A stretch of 35,539 bases of DNA from an uncultured Flavobacteriales bacterium (GTDB taxonomy: Bacteria; Bacteroidota; Bacteroidia; Flavobacteriales_D; Crocinitomicaceae): NCBI GenBank assembly GCA_938092255.1, contig CALKHF010000020.1, forward strand, positions 1 to 35,539, in the 5' to 3' direction. Below, in pieces: positions 17,282-25,353 of this stretch. Each line of letters opens with the position of its first letter. Position 1 is the first letter of the stretch. The notes under the pieces are model-generated. The model ran no database searches. It was not told the DNA's origin and saw only the letters and a list, made by a program, of their open reading frames with translations. The position numbers and the translations under genes were made by a program.

Positions 17282-18037
17282 TTGGCGATAAAAACAATAC
17301 TTGTCTCTCAACCTAAACCTCAAAGCAACCGCTCACCTTATTTTGACCTAGCGGAAAGACAAAATCTTAAAATAGACTTTGTTCCGTTTATAAAAGTTGA
17401 AGGGGTTAGCCCGAAAGAATTTAGAGATCAAAGGGTGAACCTTGGTGATTTTACCGGAGTTCTCCTTACTTCAAAAGTAGCAGCAGATCATTTTTTTAGA
17501 ATGGCAGAGGCTACGCGATTTGAGGTGCCGGATTCAATGAAATATTTTTGTATTTCTGAGGCTGTTGCTCTTTACCTCCAGAAGTTTGTGGCATACAGAA
17601 AAAGAAAAATCTTTTTTGGTAATCAAAACATTCATGATTTAGTAGACATACTTAAAAAGCACAAGGCTGAAAATATTTTATTGCCTTGTACAGATATCTT
17701 ACGAGACGTGATTCCGAACACTTTACAAGAGAATAATGTTCAGTTTACGAAATCAGTTTTGTACCGTACCGTTGCAGCAGACCTATCCGATTTGGAAGAT
17801 GTTTTTTATGATGTTTTGGTTTTCTTTAGTCCTGGAGGGATAGAATCACTGATTAAAAACTTCCCAGACTTTAAGCAAAACAATACTCTCATTGCAACTT
17901 TTGGAGCAACAACAGCAACTGCGGCTATTAAAAACGGATTAAAGCCCAACATTAGGGCTCCTCATCCCAAAGCCCCCTCTATGGTCGGTGCAATAGAGCT
18001 TTTCATTAAGGATTCTATTAAGAAAGCGAATTCATAA
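17282..18037 (+). CDS. hemD: Uroporphyrinogen-III synthase
   Basis: Closes and rearranges hydroxymethylbilane to uroporphyrinogen III, the common precursor of heme and siroheme. The 251-aa product shows the two-domain pattern of a poorly conserved family: TILVSQPKPQSNRSPYFDLAE at the N-terminus, VLLTSKVAADHFFR for the first domain, NILLPCTDILRDVIPNTL at the return to the second, and VFFSPGGIESLIKN plus ATFGATTATAAIKNGLKP near the end. The start codon is TTG at 17282: an in-frame stop lies 27 bp upstream and no ATG comes between, while the strand at ILVSQPK must be near the true N-terminus. The 3' end overlaps the convergent sirtuin gene by 20 bp. Confidence 0.9.
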   Translation: MAIKTILVSQPKPQSNRSPYFDLAERQNLKIDFVPFIKVEGVSPKEFRDQRVNLGDFTGVLLTSKVAADHFFRMAEATRFEVPDSMKYFCISEAVALYLQKFVAYRKRKIFFGNQNIHDLVDILKKHKAENILLPCTDILRDVIPNTLQENNVQFTKSVLYRTVAADLSDLEDVFYDVLVFFSPGGIESLIKNFPDFKQNNTLIATFGATTATAAIKNGLKPNIRAPHPKAPSMVGAIELFIKDSIKKANS

Positions 18038-18719
18038 TCTGTTTTATTACGGTCGTTACTCCATCTACCGCTTTTTCGTTTATTAGAGTAAATCCTGACG
18101 GAATGTTGATTTCTAAGGCCTTTGGATCTACGATCCATTTTTTGGCATTTTGAGAACAACACATTATCAGGTTTGCTGCAGGATATACGTTGAGTGATGA
18201 CCCGATTACAACAAAATGAGTCGCCTTATTCACAAGACTTATTGCTTTTTCCATCAAGGGCACGTCTTCTCCAAACCATACCACGTGTGGCCTTAATCTA
18301 TAACCATCAGGACACAGGTCTATAGCTTTAAGCTCGTGACCATTGATGCGATAGTGTGTTTTTTCTTGATTTGGGCCTGAAGATTTGGCATATCGAATAT
18401 TTCCATGAAGGTGTAAAACCCGACTAGACCCCGCTCTTTCATGAAGGTCGTCAATATTTTGTGTAATTACCTGGACATTCGCTTTTTTTTGTAAATAAGC
18501 TATGGCAAAATGTGCAGCGTTGGGCTCTGCTTGTATTATCTGTTTACGCCGATGATTGTAAAATTCACTAACCAAGTCCGGGTTTTTTTTCCACGCTTGT
18601 GGAGTTGCAACATCATGTATGTTGTGGTTTTCCCATAAACCGTTTGAATCTCGGAATGTTTGAATCCCACTTTCAGCACTCATACCAGCTCCTGAGAAGA
18701 CGATGATACTCTGTTTCAT
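18018..18719 (-). CDS. cobB: Sirtuin NAD-dependent protein deacylase, zinc-ligand-poor type
   Basis: Removes acyl groups from lysine using NAD. The 233-aa product has the NAD motif GAGMSAESGIQTFR, the QNIDDLHERAG loop, catalytic His105 in HLHG, RPHVVWFGE, and GSSLNVYPAANL. Tyr54 and Arg57 (FYNHRRK) match the Tyr-x-x-Arg pair that gives SIRT5/CobB class III enzymes desuccinylase or demalonylase activity. The small domain, which normally holds four zinc-binding cysteines, has only Cys136 (LCPDG) in this copy, so structural zinc is probably absent. I recall other Bacteroidota sirtuins looking this way. It is convergent with hemD (20-bp overlap) and divergent from the secreted thioredoxin-like gene. 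Confidence 0.92.
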   Translation of the reverse strand: MKQSIIVFSGAGMSAESGIQTFRDSNGLWENHNIHDVATPQAWKKNPDLVSEFYNHRRKQIIQAEPNAAHFAIAYLQKKANVQVITQNIDDLHERAGSSRVLHLHGNIRYAKSSGPNQEKTHYRINGHELKAIDLCPDGYRLRPHVVWFGEDVPLMEKAISLVNKATHFVVIGSSLNVYPAANLIMCCSQNAKKWIVDPKALEINIPSGFTLINEKAVDGVTTVIKQIMNSLS

Positions 18720-18789
18720 AAAATTAAATTATCATTTCGTAAAGTCATTTATATGTTATAAATTTACAAGACTAAAAAAAAAACAAATA

Positions 18790-20289
18790 ATGAAAAAAAT
18801 TCTACTTTCAGCAATTCTTTGTTCGTCTTTATTTGCGAGCAAGTCTATTGCCCAACTTCCAGACGGAAGTATCGCCCCCGATTTCACAACGACTGACGTT
18901 AACGGGAACACTCACAATTTATATGATTATCTAGACCAGGGTTACACTGTGGTTATGGATATTAGTGCTACTTGGTGTGGCCCATGTTGGAACTACCATG
19001 TAGGAGGAGCCCTTGAAGATCTTTGGGCAAATCATGGTCCTGCAGGAGAACCTGGGGTTTCCGCAAACACCACCGATGATGTTGTTGTTTTATGGTTTGA
19101 AGGAGATGCGGGTACTGCATTAAGCGAACTCACCAACAGCAGCCTAGGAAACTGGTTAGAGCCAAATGGTCAAACAGTTGATTTTCCAATGTGTAACGAC
19201 GACAATATAGCTCAGTTGTATCAATTGCCTTATTGGCCAATAATTTATACAATATGTCCTAACAGAATCTTAAAAGAGTCTGGTCAGTTGTCTGCAAACG
19301 CTCATTATTCTGGAACCGCAAATTGCGAATCAGCAAGTGGTGCGAATAACGGATCTTTATTGGGTTACACTGGTGAAACCATTACATGTGGAGAACCTGT
19401 AGCAATGAGTGTAGATCTTCAAAACATGGGTACGGAAGCATTAACTTCTGCAACAATTGAAGTTATGGACGGTGGAACATCAGTTTTATCGTACACTTGG
19501 TCTGGTAATCTTGCAACTTATGAAATGGAAAGTGTTTCTATAGGAACAGTATCGCCAACGTCAACTACAACATATTCAATAGAATTATCTGCTGATGACA
19601 ATGCTTCAGATAATACTGTATCAGCAACGATTAGCACAGCCCAAGAAACGGCAGTAACAATGACGGTTGAAGTTTTGACAGACACATATGCTGATGAAAT
19701 TTGGATGGAATTAACCAATTCAAACGGTGCAGTTGTATGGTCCGAAGGAAACGAAAACGTACAAGGAAACTATGGAACGGGTCAATTCCCTCCTCCTGCA
19801 GATCCAACAAGTCCTCTAGCCAACTCTACGAGCTATAGCTGGCCAGTTGATTTACCTGCGGTCGATTGTTATACATTTACTATCTATGACTACTATGGAG
19901 ACGGTCTTCAAGAAGGTGGCGGCGGAAGCTGGTCTGTTAAGGACAACAACGGAAATGTTATTCTTTCTGAGTCTGCAGTAAATTACGGAGCTATGGATGC
20001 AGGATTGGTTAAAAACACAGTAGCATCTCTTGATGAAATGATTGCTCAAAATGTTCAGGTTTATCCTAATCCAGCAACTGATGTTGTAAATATTTCTTTC
20101 GAGAACACAAATGACACATACGTTTCAATCATGGATCTTCAAGGAAGAGTTTTGGGAACTCAAGTTGCTTCAGGAGCAAATGGAACTCAAGTTATATCTT
20201 TCTCAACTGAAAGTTTTGCAAAAGGAACTTATGTTGTTTCTGTTAAAGCAAACGGTTTAACTTCAAATTCAAATGTTGTGATTAAATAA
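18790..20289 (+). CDS. Secreted thioredoxin-like protein with T9SS C-terminal sorting domain
   Basis: A 499-aa exported protein. Signal peptide MKKILLSAILCSSLFASKSIAQ; thioredoxin/TlpA-like domain at about 24-195 with redox motif Cys63-Gly-Pro-Cys66 in SATWCGPCWNYH. A beta-rich middle region follows, including a stretch like CARDB/Ig modules (PVAMSVDLQNMGTEALTSAT) and an acidic, glycine-rich segment YDYYGDGLQEGGGG that may bind calcium. The C-terminus is a type A T9SS sorting domain: VYPNPATDVVNISF, then a DLQGRVLG strand and FAKGTYVVSV. The protein is therefore expected outside the outer membrane. The start at 18790 is set by the signal peptide; the track's 18703 start adds 29 residues without support. 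A strong terminator lies just after the stop. Confidence 0.88.
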   Translation: MKKILLSAILCSSLFASKSIAQLPDGSIAPDFTTTDVNGNTHNLYDYLDQGYTVVMDISATWCGPCWNYHVGGALEDLWANHGPAGEPGVSANTTDDVVVLWFEGDAGTALSELTNSSLGNWLEPNGQTVDFPMCNDDNIAQLYQLPYWPIIYTICPNRILKESGQLSANAHYSGTANCESASGANNGSLLGYTGETITCGEPVAMSVDLQNMGTEALTSATIEVMDGGTSVLSYTWSGNLATYEMESVSIGTVSPTSTTTYSIELSADDNASDNTVSATISTAQETAVTMTVEVLTDTYADEIWMELTNSNGAVVWSEGNENVQGNYGTGQFPPPADPTSPLANSTSYSWPVDLPAVDCYTFTIYDYYGDGLQEGGGGSWSVKDNNGNVILSESAVNYGAMDAGLVKNTVASLDEMIAQNVQVYPNPATDVVNISFENTNDTYVSIMDLQGRVLGTQVASGANGTQVISFSTESFAKGTYVVSVKANGLTSNSNVVIK

Positions 20290-20310
20290 TCAAATACATT
20301 TTTAATATTA

Positions 20311-20336
20311 AAGGGCGCTACGGCGCCCTTTTTTTA
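20311..20336 (+). terminator. Rho-independent terminator after the T9SS thioredoxin-like gene
   Basis: AAGGGCGC and GCGCCCTT form a perfect 8-bp GC-rich stem around a TACG tetraloop of the stable UNCG class with a C-G closing pair, followed directly by a run of T. It begins 21 bp after the stop codon. The rest of the intergenic space, 20337-20518, is AT-rich with no gene or strong repeat seen. Confidence 0.92.
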
Positions 20337-20505
20337 TGGCATACAAATTTAACATAGAGGCATTTTACATGTTTAAAAATGAAATATTGTTTTTTTACTT
20401 GAGTTATTTGTTAATTCTTAGAATTTAATTTTCCCTTATTTAGTCCAAATAATTTTCGCTTCATTACTGCGAATTTCATATGATTATAGTTTGCTTAAAT
20501 ACTAT

Positions 20506-20513
20506 TATTTTTG
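20506..20513 (+). promoter_or_regulatory. Possible -7 element (TATTTTTG) of the DUF354 gene
   Basis: TATTTTTG matches TAnnTTTG and ends 5 bp before the ATG at 20519, so the transcript would be almost leaderless. A TTTG occurs at 20490-20493, but the 12-bp gap is too short for the usual 19-21 bp spacing. AT-rich sequence makes chance matches common, so confidence is low. Confidence 0.25.
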
Positions 20514-20518
20514 TGTAA

Positions 20519-21574
20519 ATGAACATTTTATTTCACTTAGGCCATCCTGCTCACTTTCATTTGTTCAAGAATGTAATTAAACAACTTCATGAGAATGGTC
20601 ATGAAACAACGATTGTCATAAAGAAAAAAGACGTTTTGGAGGACCTTCTAATACATTCGGGTTTTTCTTATGTAAATATTCTACCTTTTGGAAGAAAGGA
20701 CAATAGACTTAGTATAGCCGTTGGACAATTAAAACAAAATTATCAGCTGTTTAAGATCTGTCGTAAAAAAAAACCTAATGTCCTTGTGGGAACATCCGTT
20801 GCGATTTCTCATGTTGGAAAATTATTAGGGATACCATCTATTAACCTAAATGAAGATGATGCAGAGGCCGTTCCCTTATACGCTAAGCTTGCTTACCCTT
20901 GGGCAACAAAGATCATTTCTCCAAATGTCTGCTCAGTGGGGAAATGGCATTCTAAAAAAGTAGGATATGAGGGTTATCATGAGTTGGCTTACCTTCACCC
21001 AGACAATTTTTTGCCCAATAATGAAATTGCGTACAAGTACATTAAAGCAGGTCGCCCCCTCACTTTAATTCGTTTTGCAAAGCTTGGAGCGCATCATGAT
21101 ACTGGAGCAAGAGGAATCTCCGATGAGTTGGCCCTGATTATTATAGACTATCTTAAAGAAAAATCTGATGTTATTATTAGTTCGGAAAGAAAACTAGGGC
21201 GAGAACTAGAGCCATTTCGCAGAAATGTTGCCCCTCAGGAAATGCATCATTTAATGGCGAAAACAAGTCTTTTTATTGGAGACAGTCAAACCATGGCGGC
21301 TGAGTCAGGCGTATTAGGAGTGCCATTTATCCGTGTAAACGACTTTGTCGGAAAAATAGGTTATTTAAACGAGCTAGAAGAAAAATACAAGTTGGGTGTG
21401 GGCATAAGACCGTCCGATCAAAAACGTTTGATTGAGGAAATTTTGAAAATCGATTTTTCTAATGAAAATCAAAAAAAACAGCTAAAGAAAAAACAACAAA
21501 TGCTCAAAGAAAAAATAAACCTTTCGGATTTCATTTATAACTATTTAATAAATAAGGAGTATCTCAAAGGATAG
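20519..21574 (+). CDS. DUF354 family protein (glycosyltransferase GT-B-like)
   Basis: A 351-aa protein opening with MNILFHLGHPAHFHLFKNVI, the signature start of DUF354, a family with the GT-B fold related to UDP-GlcNAc 2-epimerases and glycosyltransferases. Further support comes from NVLVGTSVAISHVGKLLGIPSINLNEDD in the first domain, and from MAKTSLFIGDSQTMAAESGVLGVPFIRVND in the second, the position where GT-B enzymes bind the sugar nucleotide. There is no signal peptide or membrane helix, so it is cytoplasmic. A role in envelope or exopolysaccharide synthesis is likely but unproven. It is a single-gene unit after a strong terminator and converges with the PLP-enzyme gene, 92 bp away; only a weak hairpin lies in that gap. 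Confidence 0.82.
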   Translation: MNILFHLGHPAHFHLFKNVIKQLHENGHETTIVIKKKDVLEDLLIHSGFSYVNILPFGRKDNRLSIAVGQLKQNYQLFKICRKKKPNVLVGTSVAISHVGKLLGIPSINLNEDDAEAVPLYAKLAYPWATKIISPNVCSVGKWHSKKVGYEGYHELAYLHPDNFLPNNEIAYKYIKAGRPLTLIRFAKLGAHHDTGARGISDELALIIIDYLKEKSDVIISSERKLGRELEPFRRNVAPQEMHHLMAKTSLFIGDSQTMAAESGVLGVPFIRVNDFVGKIGYLNELEEKYKLGVGIRPSDQKRLIEEILKIDFSNENQKKQLKKKQQMLKEKINLSDFIYNYLINKEYLKG

Positions 21575-21666
21575 ATATTTATTCTCTATTAATTGGTTTC
21601 ATTTTATTAAATAACTCAATCCGAGTGCTTGTACGACAAGTCTTTAAATATAAAACCAGGACGATT

Positions 21667-23511
21667 TTAAATTTCTTTCACAAAATCAAAAAACACATTT
21701 TTGTGTTGCTCCAAATCCATAGATGGAGACAAGGCGACACGCGCAATATAATCCTTATCCCCCTCTTTTGTTGTTCCCTGAGTTGATGTAGCAGGAATGG
21801 TCCAATAACAGCCTTTTAACTGCCCATAACTCACACAATATTTACTTTCATTGGGGATTTTATTGATCATTAGATCAATGAGCTTTAGATTCAATGAGCG
21901 TTTGTAGGCTTCTCGCTCATCATCTGTGTCACCTTTGGTCGGCAGGTCTAATGAGAAAACAGAAGGGGTAAACCCTTGGTCGGCCAATGATTCAGAAACA
22001 AAATTAATTTTAGCATCAGGCAAGGTTTTTTTGATGAAATTGACAAATTCTCGAGTGTTCGTATAGGCATCGCTAATTCGTTTATTCATCGAAGGCAATT
22101 GTTTAGCCAATATTTCATATTGAAGAGCCGTTGCTTCGTTATCACAAATTTGAAGGTGATTTTCTATTTTTTCCATTAAAGGACTTGCATTAACATTTGC
22201 AACACAGTATCCCGCAGTACACTTGCCACCACTTGGAAATTTAGACCCGCTTGCATACGAGATGGCACGAACGCTTGAAAGGACAGCTCCTTCTCCCAAA
22301 AAATTAATGTTTGGGCAGAAGGTTTGATCCAGAATAAAGACAGGAGAAATAGAGTTGTTTCCACTTTTCGTTACTCTTTTTTTGCCTAATGCTTTTTTTA
22401 GCATGATCAAATCAGGAACCTCTACCCTAGGATTTGTAGGTATCTCAGCTATAATATATGGAATAGCATCTTGAGTTGCAATATCTTGAAGAACGGTATC
22501 AACACTTTGTACCATATCATTCCCATCATCTACGGGTAAATCAAGCACCTCAACGCCCGATATCGAACTTGCCACTCGTCGCGCTTGATCATTAGTTCCT
22601 CCGTAACAATTTGGTGGTACAATAATTTTAATGGCTTTTCTAGGATGTTTTTCAATGGCATCATGAATAAGCCCCATTAATATGGCATATTGCATCGAGA
22701 GGCCACTGGAGGCCACGATGGGGGGACAAGTTGTTGATGTAACCTCTTGAATTGAATTCAAAACGGATGCTCTATTTTCTTTCTTTTTTGAAGCTGTTTC
22801 TTTTGGTTCTTGTTCTCCACAAACCCTTTGTAACGCAATAAGGGCATTTGCCGGAGTCATTGCGATGGTTTCTCTTCTTCGAACGTGTTGTATTTCTGAT
22901 ATATATTCTTCGTTTAGATGATTATTAACCATTATGATGCTTCCTAAAGATTCATCAACATGAATTAAAAAATCAATACTTTCATTAAGCGCAGTAAAGG
23001 GAATCTGCTCATTTTGAGAGATGTAAACAGAGCTGTCTAAGTTTTTCGAAACATCAGTTGAGGCGGAAACCTTATTTAATTCAAAATCATAACCGTAAAT
23101 GGTTTTGAGTGACTCAAGATCTAATGCATCAGGAAGTTTTCCGGAATAGTTGATTTGTGTTGACTTTCCCAAAAGGGTGTTTTTTCTAAGAACGGCTAAG
23201 AGAGGCATTGTTTTCGATGAAAAACAGATGACATTATTCGAATTCAGATTCATTTTTTTCCCAACATACCATTCGAGTATACAAGACAATGGATGCCCCA
23301 AACGGATGTAATCAAATGCGGTAGGAAGCGTTCCCAATGAATCGGTATCGAGCAAGCCCTTTTGAAACAAAGATTCAAACTGCATTAAGAACTGATTTTT
23401 AGCTTGTGATTCGTCATAAATATCTAATCGATGTGTCGTTAAGTTAATCCAATCTTTTGGCACGTTTTTTAGAGCATCCTTAAGATAATTGAGTGTTTTA
23501 CCGTCTTCCAT
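21667..23511 (-). CDS. Long Cys/Met-metabolism PLP-dependent enzyme (cystathionine gamma-synthase-like)
   Basis: A 614-aa fold-type I PLP enzyme. Residues about 255-610 follow the Cys/Met metabolism family: CYGGTNDQARR (302-311, Tyr303), IIAEIPTNPRVEVPDL (353-368), ILDQTF with Asp395 for the PLP ring nitrogen, and SYASGSKFPSGG with Lys424 as the probable Schiff-base lysine. The usual STKY..GHSD sequence around the lysine is altered. The first ~250 residues are extra compared with 380-400 aa bacterial enzymes; LPTAFDYIRLGHPL and NNVICFSSKTMP faintly recall the long fungal cystathionine gamma-synthases. No signal peptide. Cystathionine synthase, lyase or sulfhydrylase cannot be told apart here. 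Single gene, divergent from the MltA gene with 143 bp between. Confidence 0.78.
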   Translation of the reverse strand: MEDGKTLNYLKDALKNVPKDWINLTTHRLDIYDESQAKNQFLMQFESLFQKGLLDTDSLGTLPTAFDYIRLGHPLSCILEWYVGKKMNLNSNNVICFSSKTMPLLAVLRKNTLLGKSTQINYSGKLPDALDLESLKTIYGYDFELNKVSASTDVSKNLDSSVYISQNEQIPFTALNESIDFLIHVDESLGSIIMVNNHLNEEYISEIQHVRRRETIAMTPANALIALQRVCGEQEPKETASKKKENRASVLNSIQEVTSTTCPPIVASSGLSMQYAILMGLIHDAIEKHPRKAIKIIVPPNCYGGTNDQARRVASSISGVEVLDLPVDDGNDMVQSVDTVLQDIATQDAIPYIIAEIPTNPRVEVPDLIMLKKALGKKRVTKSGNNSISPVFILDQTFCPNINFLGEGAVLSSVRAISYASGSKFPSGGKCTAGYCVANVNASPLMEKIENHLQICDNEATALQYEILAKQLPSMNKRISDAYTNTREFVNFIKKTLPDAKINFVSESLADQGFTPSVFSLDLPTKGDTDDEREAYKRSLNLKLIDLMINKIPNESKYCVSYGQLKGCYWTIPATSTQGTTKEGDKDYIARVALSPSMDLEQHKNVFFDFVKEI

Positions 23512-23654
23512 TTTTTTTCACCTGTATATGCCGGCAAGATACATTTTTTAGAATTTTTAGAAAAGCATTATATGATGTTTTGCTCTTTTATATCTTTCAC
23601 AAAAATTAAAGAGTGTTTTCCTATATTGTTCCCGAATTCAAATGACAAGCAAAA

Positions 23655-24788
23655 ATGAAGATCAAATTATTTACGCTAATTAATGCCTTGATCATAACGA
23701 TAAGTGCTTGCAGTCAGAATAATGGTATTGGAAAAGCACCCGATCATTCTGGTTTGGGTCAAGGTTACGAATTTGAAAATAATGGAAAGCATACTGCTGA
23801 AATAAAAATGAAGACTGTCTTTGAAAAAGACTCTTCATTGAAAAAAGTTTGCATTTCAAATAGAGACGGACTAGGCAATGCTTTTGTTTCTAATATGAAT
23901 TATTTAAACCGAAAAGGTTCTGCATCGGCATCTCCTTTAAGCCACCCAAAGTATAATTACGAAAGTCTAAGAAAAGTAAATCAGTTTCTGAAGGAAACAA
24001 ACAGTGACTCGGTCGATTTATCGAACCTTGAGCTTCAAAAAATCTGGGGGGAAGACTCCTCGGGGAATGTCCTCTTTACAAGCTATTACATTCCCATTAT
24101 TGAGGTGAATTCAACCCAAGACAGCGTCTACAAATACCCTATTTATAAAAAACCGAGCTCTGGTTATTTACAAAAGCTATCAAGGAATCAAATTGATGTA
24201 AAGCAAATGCTTAAGAACAAGAATTTAGAAATAGGGTACGCAAAAAATTATTGGGATGTGTATTCAATGCAAATACAGGGTTCTGGCTACGTTGAATTCA
24301 AAGATGGAACAAGGAAATTATGTGCATATGGAGGGAATAACAGCAAAGCCTATTTTAGTGTTGGTAAGCACCTTACGTCTATGGGTTATATTTCAAAAGA
24401 AGAAATTTCGATGCAGTCTATTCGGGATTGGTTGAACGCAAACCCCGATAGTCTTCACATTTTAATGAAAAATGAATCATATGTGTTTTTTAATGAGACA
24501 AAAAAACCACCGTCAGGAGCGGCCAATGTTCCATTGGTTGATTTTGTTTCTGTTGCATGTGATTTTAATTATTTACCAAAAGGAGCTCTTCTTCTTGGAG
24601 AAATTCCTGTTTTAGATGGAGGGGGAAAGCTTCTAAAACACGAATTTAGAATACTCATGGTTCACGATACCGGTGGGGCCATCAAAGGACCAGGTCATGT
24701 GGACTTATATGCGGGAGTTGGGCCGCATGCGGGAAAATATGCGGGAAAAATGAAGCATTATGGGAGATTATGGCTGATCCTACCTTAA
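23655..24788 (+). CDS. mltA: MltA-type lytic murein transglycosylase lipoprotein
   Basis: A 377-aa lipoprotein (signal peptide ending ITISAC, Cys19 acylated) that should cut the MurNAc-GlcNAc bond of peptidoglycan with 1,6-anhydro ring formation, at the inner face of the outer membrane. MltA features include TSYYIPIIEV, YPIYKKP, MQIQGSGYVEFKDGTRK with YGGNNSKAYFSVGKHL, and the C-terminal 3D domain: LMVHDTGGAIKGPGHVDLYAG ending in AGKMKHYGRLWLILP. The Asp residues of DTGGAIKG and VDLY, where the family's catalytic Asp lies, are kept. It has its own upstream region and converges with the HxlR gene, 26 bp away, without an obvious terminator. Confidence 0.9.
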   Translation: MKIKLFTLINALIITISACSQNNGIGKAPDHSGLGQGYEFENNGKHTAEIKMKTVFEKDSSLKKVCISNRDGLGNAFVSNMNYLNRKGSASASPLSHPKYNYESLRKVNQFLKETNSDSVDLSNLELQKIWGEDSSGNVLFTSYYIPIIEVNSTQDSVYKYPIYKKPSSGYLQKLSRNQIDVKQMLKNKNLEIGYAKNYWDVYSMQIQGSGYVEFKDGTRKLCAYGGNNSKAYFSVGKHLTSMGYISKEEISMQSIRDWLNANPDSLHILMKNESYVFFNETKKPPSGAANVPLVDFVSVACDFNYLPKGALLLGEIPVLDGGGKLLKHEFRILMVHDTGGAIKGPGHVDLYAGVGPHAGKYAGKMKHYGRLWLILP

Positions 24789-24814
24789 TGAATTAAAAAG
24801 CAAACAGTGTTTTT

Positions 24815-25246
24815 TCAATCTAGTGTTTCGATTTTTTCTTTATAGCTTTTTTTAAGGTTTTTAATGAATGATTCTTTATCGTTATTTATTACTTCGATTT
24901 GCCCATTTTCAGCTTCTTGAGAAGAAGGTTTATTTATGTTGGCATCTCCCCAAATAGCCAATTCAACGATGATTGGGATTAAGCTTAATCCTTTTTCTGT
25001 TAATAGATAAATATTTGTTTTTTTGTTGTTGAGCGGTTTTGTTTTTGTGATAAAACCATTTTCTTCCAGACTTTTTAGTCTCGAGGATAAAACATTTGTA
25101 GCAATATTCTCGCTGGCTTCAGAAAGATCTTTAAAGGTTTTTTGATTGTATAAAAGCATGTTTTTTACCACCACCAAAGACCATTTATCACCCATCAGAT
25201 CTATCGCTGAGGTTATGGGGCAATTACATCGAAACTCGGCACTCAT
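24815..25246 (-). CDS. HxlR-family transcriptional regulator
   Basis: A 143-aa winged-helix DNA-binding protein. MSAEFRCNCPITSAIDLMGDKWSLVVVKNML is the typical HxlR opening; FKDLSEASENIATNVLSSRLKSLEENGFI is the recognition helix and wing, and the tail is a dimerisation helix (SLIPIIVELAIWGD). Cys7 and Cys9 (CNC) lie where YodB/CatR-type members carry a thiol that senses quinones, diamide or aldehydes, so redox or electrophile sensing is possible. It is divergent from an NAD-dependent reductase gene whose promoter holds a perfect inverted repeat, the standard layout for a local regulator and its target. Its own promoter is not clear; only a one-mismatch -7 match (TATCTTTA) is seen. Confidence 0.92.
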   Translation of the reverse strand: MSAEFRCNCPITSAIDLMGDKWSLVVVKNMLLYNQKTFKDLSEASENIATNVLSSRLKSLEENGFITKTKPLNNKKTNIYLLTEKGLSLIPIIVELAIWGDANINKPSSQEAENGQIEVINNDKESFIKNLKKSYKEKIETLD

Positions 25247-25288
25247 ACTTCTAAAGATAAAGAATTCTTAAACATCTTGCTTTATTGA

Positions 25289-25321
25289 TTTGTCTTTATT
25301 CAAACTAAATTAGTAGTTTTG
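25289..25321 (+). promoter_or_regulatory. Bacteroidota-type promoter of the reductase gene
   Basis: TTTG at 25289-25292 and TAGTTTTG at 25314-25321 are separated by 21 bp, agreeing with the TTTG-N19-21-TAnnTTTG promoter of Bacteroidota. Transcription should start near 25327, about 27 bp before the ATG at 25354. It is the best promoter match I found in the window. Confidence 0.7.
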
Positions 25322-25331
25322 CTTGCAAAAC
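25316..25331. promoter_or_regulatory. Inverted repeat GTTTTGC-TT-GCAAAAC, candidate HxlR operator
   Basis: Two perfect 7-bp arms with a 2-bp spacer overlap the -7 element and the predicted transcript start of the reductase gene. A dimeric repressor bound here would block RNA polymerase, and the divergent HxlR gene is the obvious candidate. Binding is inferred from position only. Confidence 0.55.
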
Positions 25332-25353
25332 AAAAGTAAAAATTATTTTGAGT

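Noticed and set aside
20451-20480. TTCGC...GCGAA hairpin upstream of the DUF354 gene
   Set aside because: A 5-bp stem with a 9-nt loop and no aptamer-like conserved structure; not enough for a regulatory RNA call.
21627-21642. Hairpin CTTGT-ACG-ACAAG between the convergent DUF354 and PLP genes
   Set aside because: Only a 5-bp stem with few GC pairs and no proper T-run on either strand; too weak to call a terminator.
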